A stretch of DNA of 44,838 nucleotides from Tannerellaceae bacterium (GTDB taxonomy: Bacteria > Bacteroidota > Bacteroidia > Bacteroidales > Tannerellaceae), in the NCBI GenBank assembly GCA_031264865.1, contig JAISDJ010000368.1:1-44838 (forward strand). The letters run 5' to 3'. Shown piece after piece: positions 42,601 through 44,838 of this stretch; the first letter of the stretch is position 1; the number at the start of each line of letters is the position of its first letter. Under the pieces are notes generated by a model. The model did no database searches, had not been told where the DNA came from, and saw only the letters and a list, made by a program, of their open reading frames with translations. The translations under genes were made by a program, and so were the position numbers.

Positions 42601-42692
42601 CTGTCTCTACTCATAATGCATGGCAGGGCTTCGACACTTTCGGTTTGCCGGCCACTCGTAGTTACGGTATTAACTTAAAGGTAACATTCTAA
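39687..42692 (+). CDS. SusC/RagA-family TonB-linked outer-membrane transporter (second locus)
   Basis: A 1001-residue TonB-dependent receptor. Signal (residues 1-22, ending GALWAQ), carboxypeptidase-D-like domain (ISGVVMDKDVNMPLIGANVV), then INEIVVTAMGIERKAKSLTY and TQQLGGNEL at the plug, followed by LLRGNKSAWGNNQPLIVIDG and MNVLKGASAAALYGSMAANG. The barrel ends RSYGINLKVTF. The TAMGIxRxxKSLTYATQ form at the TonB box and plug is shared with RagA-like receptors rather than with the SusC of the first PUL, so this copy is not a recent duplicate of it. Substrate is unknown; RagA itself imports peptides. The SusD partner follows after 13 bases. Confidence 0.95.
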   Translation: MRKYLVLFVLFCIGTCTGALWAQKKISGVVMDKDVNMPLIGANVVVKGTTNGMVTDLDGNYSLEVNDNDVLQFSFLGMTTVEEIVGTRTVINVDMFTDSQKINEIVVTAMGIERKAKSLTYATQQLGGNELTKAKDANMINSLQGKAAGLVITPNATGAGGSSKILLRGNKSAWGNNQPLIVIDGVPMNNPKTSQLEGEYEGRDGGDALSNLNPDDIASMNVLKGASAAALYGSMAANGVIMVTTKKGREGAARVDFSSNITMETPLSAPKLQSTYGAIKTGNQLSEKSWGEKISGTASAKDRVKDFFRTGSTYINSVTINGGTEKTQSFLSYANTTSLGIMPTNDFQRHNMTARQSFKLFGDRLTVDASLSYITQKATNRPHGGTYINPLTGVYTFPANGDFNEYKNNFEVFDGGRNLYAQNWYTSLNDFTSNPYWILNRNKSTEKRDRIMASATANLKITDYLNLQGRLSIDNAKDKFERKWYATTTEMWAPGGNGRYRVETFDPKQFYGDIMLNFSKTFEDIWEVNASAGSSFMDSKIQRTFVDSDKFGLDQPNFFVPENIKGNGNGRVESPRKRLNSVFGTVQFGFNNMIYVDVTGRNDWSSALAFTNNISYFYPSVGLTALLNEMVPMGDLVNLLKLRGSYSIVGNDVPAYITHPMDGINVGSLEPNTKAPFTEMKPEKMHSMEFGFDLTMFENRFNVDFTYYTTNNKNQYFEIASPLASGYESYYINAGDIQNTGFEASANYRFDINNEWSWKTDFNISYNDNKIKKLDKRLSDGVELGSGAGYRFMLKEGGSFGDVYGRVLERDDNGVIVLNEDGNPKLSDGNNTYLGNVNSKWQLGWGNTITYEDFSFYFLFDGKIGGNTIGMTQSYLDAYGVSKVTGDARDKGGVDLGNGKKMDAQTFYESTAGKDKAGSEYVYSATNFRLRELSLGYTFRNLIAPSKNLSVSLIARNLFFLYKDSPHDPEMSVSTHNAWQGFDTFGLPATRSYGINLKVTF

Positions 42693-42705
42693 AAAGTATC
42701 TCGTC

Positions 42706-44394
42706 ATGAAAAATAAAAAAAATCAACTGAAAAAAGCATTCTCTGTATGTACATTAGCAATGCTGATGGGCACAATAGCCTGTACCGATAACTTTGAATC
42801 GATCAACACCAATCCGAATGGATTGGAACCTGAAAACGTGAAAATATCGGCTCGTTTTTATCAACCGATGAGTTCCATTTACCTGAATTTTCAAAACAGG
42901 AACTACGAATATCAATTACAGCAAAACTTAAATGCCGATTTATGGTCGGGTTATCTGGCTGTTCCTACTCCATTCGGAGGCAACTACAACAATTCAACCT
43001 ATGCCATGAATGATGGTTGGAACGAAATGCCGTTTAGAGCAGGGATGCTGTATGTAATGAAACCCATCAATGATATTCTGAAATCTACCGAAGAACCGGA
43101 TTATGTATCTGTTGCCAAGATCGTACGGGTAACGGCTATGCACCGTGTTTCTGATATCTACGGACCAATCCCTTATAGCCAGGCTATGCAGGGAGGAGAA
43201 ACCGTTCCTTATGATGCGCAGGAAACTGTTTATAAGGCTTTTCTTCAGGAACTGGAAGAAAGCGTTAATGCCCTGACAACATTTGTAGATTCAAACCCTG
43301 CCGCCGAAACAAAGCGTATGGCTGATTTTGATATCATGAACAGAGGAGATAACGTATTATGGATTCGTTTTGCAAACTCATTACGTCTTCGTTTAGCAAT
43401 GCGTATTGCTAAAGTTGAACCCGCCTTGGCAAAATCAACAGCAGAAGCTGCCGTAAATCATAAGTACGGCGTATTGACATCTGCTGATAAAAACATCGAA
43501 GTGGTAGATCCCGGTTTGCAGAATCCATTGAGTGAAATTAACTTTTCGTATGGCGACATTCGCGTCAGCGCTTCGGTAATAAGCTTGTTGAAAGGTTATA
43601 ACGACCCGCGTTTATCCAAATATATTACTCCGGTAGGTTGGTTTGAAGAAGGCGGATCAAAGAAAGACATCTTAGACAAAAACGGTAATCCCGTAAATAA
43701 GATTGGTGAATATATAGGTATTCGTCAGGGTATACTTATTCCAGACAAGAATAATTATATTATGTATTCGACCATTAATATGCATCCAACCAACAGATAC
43801 TCCGACCAGGATGGCGGTAAAATCGTGATAACAAATGCTTTGCCTATCATGAAAGTGGCCGAAGTATATTTCCTGCGTGCCGAAGGTGCGTTGAGGGGAT
43901 GGAATATGGACGGTTCTGCAAAAGACTTGTACGAACAAGGTATCAAAGTTTCCTTCAACGAATTTGCTATCTCAAACGAAGCGTATACAGAATACATCAA
44001 TAATAACACCGGTGTTTCTACAAATTATGAAGACCCCTTCAACCCGGATAATAACATTACCGGTATAGACAAAGCAACGGTTAAATGGGAAGATGACGCC
44101 TCTCTGGAAGATAAACTTCATAAAATCATTAATCAGAAATGGATTGCTATGTTCCCCGAAGGACAGGAAGCCTGGAGCGAATTTCGCCGTACAGGATATC
44201 CAAAACTATTCCCGGCTGTAACGAACTATAGCGACGGTAATATTCCTAAAGGCGAATTTCCAAAACGTTTACGTTTCCCGCGTAACGACCGCAACTCAAA
44301 TTTAGTGGAAGTAGAAAAAGCCCGCACACTACTGAAAGGCCCCGACCACGAAGGCACTCGCCTCTGGTGGGATGTAGAAGGCGGTAATTTCTAA
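42706..44394 (+). CDS. SusD/RagB-family surface lipoprotein (SusD-like-2 type)
   Basis: A 562-residue surface lipoprotein (lipobox TIAC, Cys26). It has the SusD-like-2 pattern (PF12771 type): CTDNFESINTNPNGLEPENV at the start, NLNADLWSGYLAVPTPFGGN, AKIVRVTAMHRVSDIYGPIP, then YSQAMQGGETVPYDAQETVY, and the C-terminal INQKWIAMFPEGQEAWSEFR with RTGYPKLFP. It caps the SusC transporter encoded 13 bases upstream. No enzyme gene follows: two terminator-like hairpins come next, so this pair forms a complete short operon. The substrate cannot be inferred from the neighbours. Confidence 0.94.
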   Translation: MKNKKNQLKKAFSVCTLAMLMGTIACTDNFESINTNPNGLEPENVKISARFYQPMSSIYLNFQNRNYEYQLQQNLNADLWSGYLAVPTPFGGNYNNSTYAMNDGWNEMPFRAGMLYVMKPINDILKSTEEPDYVSVAKIVRVTAMHRVSDIYGPIPYSQAMQGGETVPYDAQETVYKAFLQELEESVNALTTFVDSNPAAETKRMADFDIMNRGDNVLWIRFANSLRLRLAMRIAKVEPALAKSTAEAAVNHKYGVLTSADKNIEVVDPGLQNPLSEINFSYGDIRVSASVISLLKGYNDPRLSKYITPVGWFEEGGSKKDILDKNGNPVNKIGEYIGIRQGILIPDKNNYIMYSTINMHPTNRYSDQDGGKIVITNALPIMKVAEVYFLRAEGALRGWNMDGSAKDLYEQGIKVSFNEFAISNEAYTEYINNNTGVSTNYEDPFNPDNNITGIDKATVKWEDDASLEDKLHKIINQKWIAMFPEGQEAWSEFRRTGYPKLFPAVTNYSDGNIPKGEFPKRLRFPRNDRNSNLVEVEKARTLLKGPDHEGTRLWWDVEGGNF

Positions 44395-44437
44395 TTGTAG
44401 ACAAGCTCAATATTTTTAATAGCCTTTTTCATTCAGT

Positions 44438-44472
44438 TTGCGCATGCCCTTCCCGGACATGCGCAATTTTTT
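44438..44472 (+). terminator. Rho-independent terminator after second SusC/SusD operon
   Basis: TTGCGCATG (44438-44446) and CATGCGCAA (44458-44466) form a perfect 9-bp stem around an 11-base loop, followed by six T bases (44467-44472). Confidence 0.85.
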
Positions 44473-44509
44473 ATAAGTTTAGGAACTGTCGTCGAATCGA
44501 CGATGAAAG

Positions 44510-44540
44510 TTTTTACGAAAATCCGTAAAAACCGTTTTTT
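44510..44540 (+). terminator. Second terminator-like hairpin
   Basis: TTTTTACG (44510-44517), loop AAAATC, CGTAAAAA (44524-44531), then CCG and six T bases. A 6-bp palindrome TCGTCG-AAT-CGACGA (44489-44503) lies just before it. It may back up the first terminator. Confidence 0.5.
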
Positions 44541-44558
44541 CTCCCCCTTATCTTTTTG

Positions 44559-44682
44559 TGCAAATCAGTAAATAGCCCTTTGCTCTTTTACACAAATTAC
44601 TGATTTTCGCAAATATAAAACACATAAAAGCACAGTTACAGATTTATGCAACTAAAATAAAAAAGATGTTGCATAAATCAGT
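44559..44682. repeat. Four copies of a TGCnnAAATCAGT-like motif in inverted pairs
   Basis: Copies: plus 44559-44569 (TGCAAATCAGT, two bases shorter), minus 44599-44611 (TGCGAAAATCAGT), minus 44638-44650 (TGCATAAATCTGT), plus 44670-44682 (TGCATAAATCAGT). The last two give a perfect 12-bp inverted repeat (44641-44652 with 44668-44679) with a 15-base A-rich spacer. The arrangement suggests paired operator sites. Confidence 0.5.
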
Positions 44683-44761
44683 TTTGCTTCCTTTTACAGC
44701 AACTGTATTTTTACAGCAGATTTTAAAAAATCAATAATGTTTTTTTATTAATTTATTTTTT

Positions 44762-44838
44762 ATGAAAAATGACAATTTTAATTTGAACAAGTTTGAACAG
44801 CTTCAAACTTCAACCGACACTTTAAAAGGTGGATTTTC
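44762..44838 (+). CDS. Double-glycine leader peptide (putative RiPP/bacteriocin precursor), cut by window end
   Basis: An ATG at 44762 opens a frame of 25 full codons to the window edge: MKNDNFNLNKFEQLQTSTDT followed by LKGGF and a partial Ser codon. This is the form of Bacteroidales double-glycine leaders: a short charged start, a hydrophobic pattern (F, L, F, L, L at regular spacing) and L-K-G-G just before the core. Such leaders (like the TIGR04149 GG-Bacteroidales precursors) are cleaved after GG by a C39 peptidase-transporter and may be modified by radical-SAM or other enzymes. The core peptide and any export genes lie outside the window, so the product type is unknown. The A/T-rich bases before the ATG suit a Bacteroidetes start. 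Confidence 0.6.
   Translation, partial: MKNDNFNLNKFEQLQTSTDTLKGGF

Larger units (their letters stand above)
44395..44761. other. Intergenic region before double-glycine peptide gene
   Basis: A 367-base stretch holding two terminator-like hairpins near the SusD side, then four copies of a TGCnnAAATCAGT-like motif in opposing pairs (44559-44682), then a direct repeat TTTTACAGCA (44692-44701 and 44709-44718). No gene is supported inside it. It probably carries the control region of the peptide gene at 44762. Confidence 0.6.

Overview
The window looks like a chromosomal segment from a member of the Bacteroidota, most likely the order Bacteroidales (Parabacteroides, Tannerella or Dysgonomonas-like). 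The evidence is two SusC/SusD pairs, a SusR-like membrane-bound regulator, a protease with a type IX secretion C-terminal domain, the gene order rplM-rpsI-rpsB-tsf, and many upstream sites resembling the Bacteroidetes promoter (TTTG, then TAnnTTTG). I ran no database search; names come from recognised motifs and architectures. No tRNA, rRNA, CRISPR array, transposase or integrase was seen.

Layout. 1-4908: housekeeping and membrane genes: a dGTPase cut by the left edge, a DUF4349 lipoprotein, an amino-acid permease, a MarC-family protein and a small XRE regulator. 5039-17525: a polysaccharide utilisation locus (PUL). A plus-strand SusR-like one-component regulator meets a six-gene minus-strand operon tail to tail: SusC, SusD, a LamG-type surface lipoprotein, a Tat-exported Gfo/Idh/MocA oxidoreductase, a Tat-exported TIM-barrel sugar isomerase-like protein and a GH144 lipoprotein. 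GH144 suggests beta-1,2-glucan or sophorose-type substrates. The oxidoreductase plus isomerase-fold protein suggests an oxidative, 3-keto-glycoside type route. 18117-20802: ribosomal proteins L13, S9 and S2 and elongation factor Ts, closed by a clear terminator. 20965-23147: an M28 peptidase and a small outer-membrane barrel protein, convergent.

23348-30869: a five-gene operon for a heavy-metal type RND efflux pump (TolC-like, adaptor, RND pump) with its own OmpR-family response regulator and histidine kinase. Just upstream lies a six-unit array of 11-bp repeats that is a strong candidate for the regulator's binding site. 30875-37800, minus strand: a secreted trypsin-like protease with a T9SS sorting domain, a DUF5009/HGSNAT-like membrane acyltransferase, and a pair of outer-membrane proteins of which one joins helix-hairpin-helix motifs to a beta-barrel.

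38134-44394: a secreted surface-type protein whose promoter is flanked by a short inverted repeat, then an unusual nested and interleaved palindrome, then a second SusC/SusD pair of unknown substrate. The right edge holds tandem terminators, a cluster of four copies of a TGCnnAAATCAGT-like motif, and the first 25 codons of a peptide with a double-glycine leader. That suggests the start of a peptide natural-product (RiPP or bacteriocin) locus continuing outside the window.
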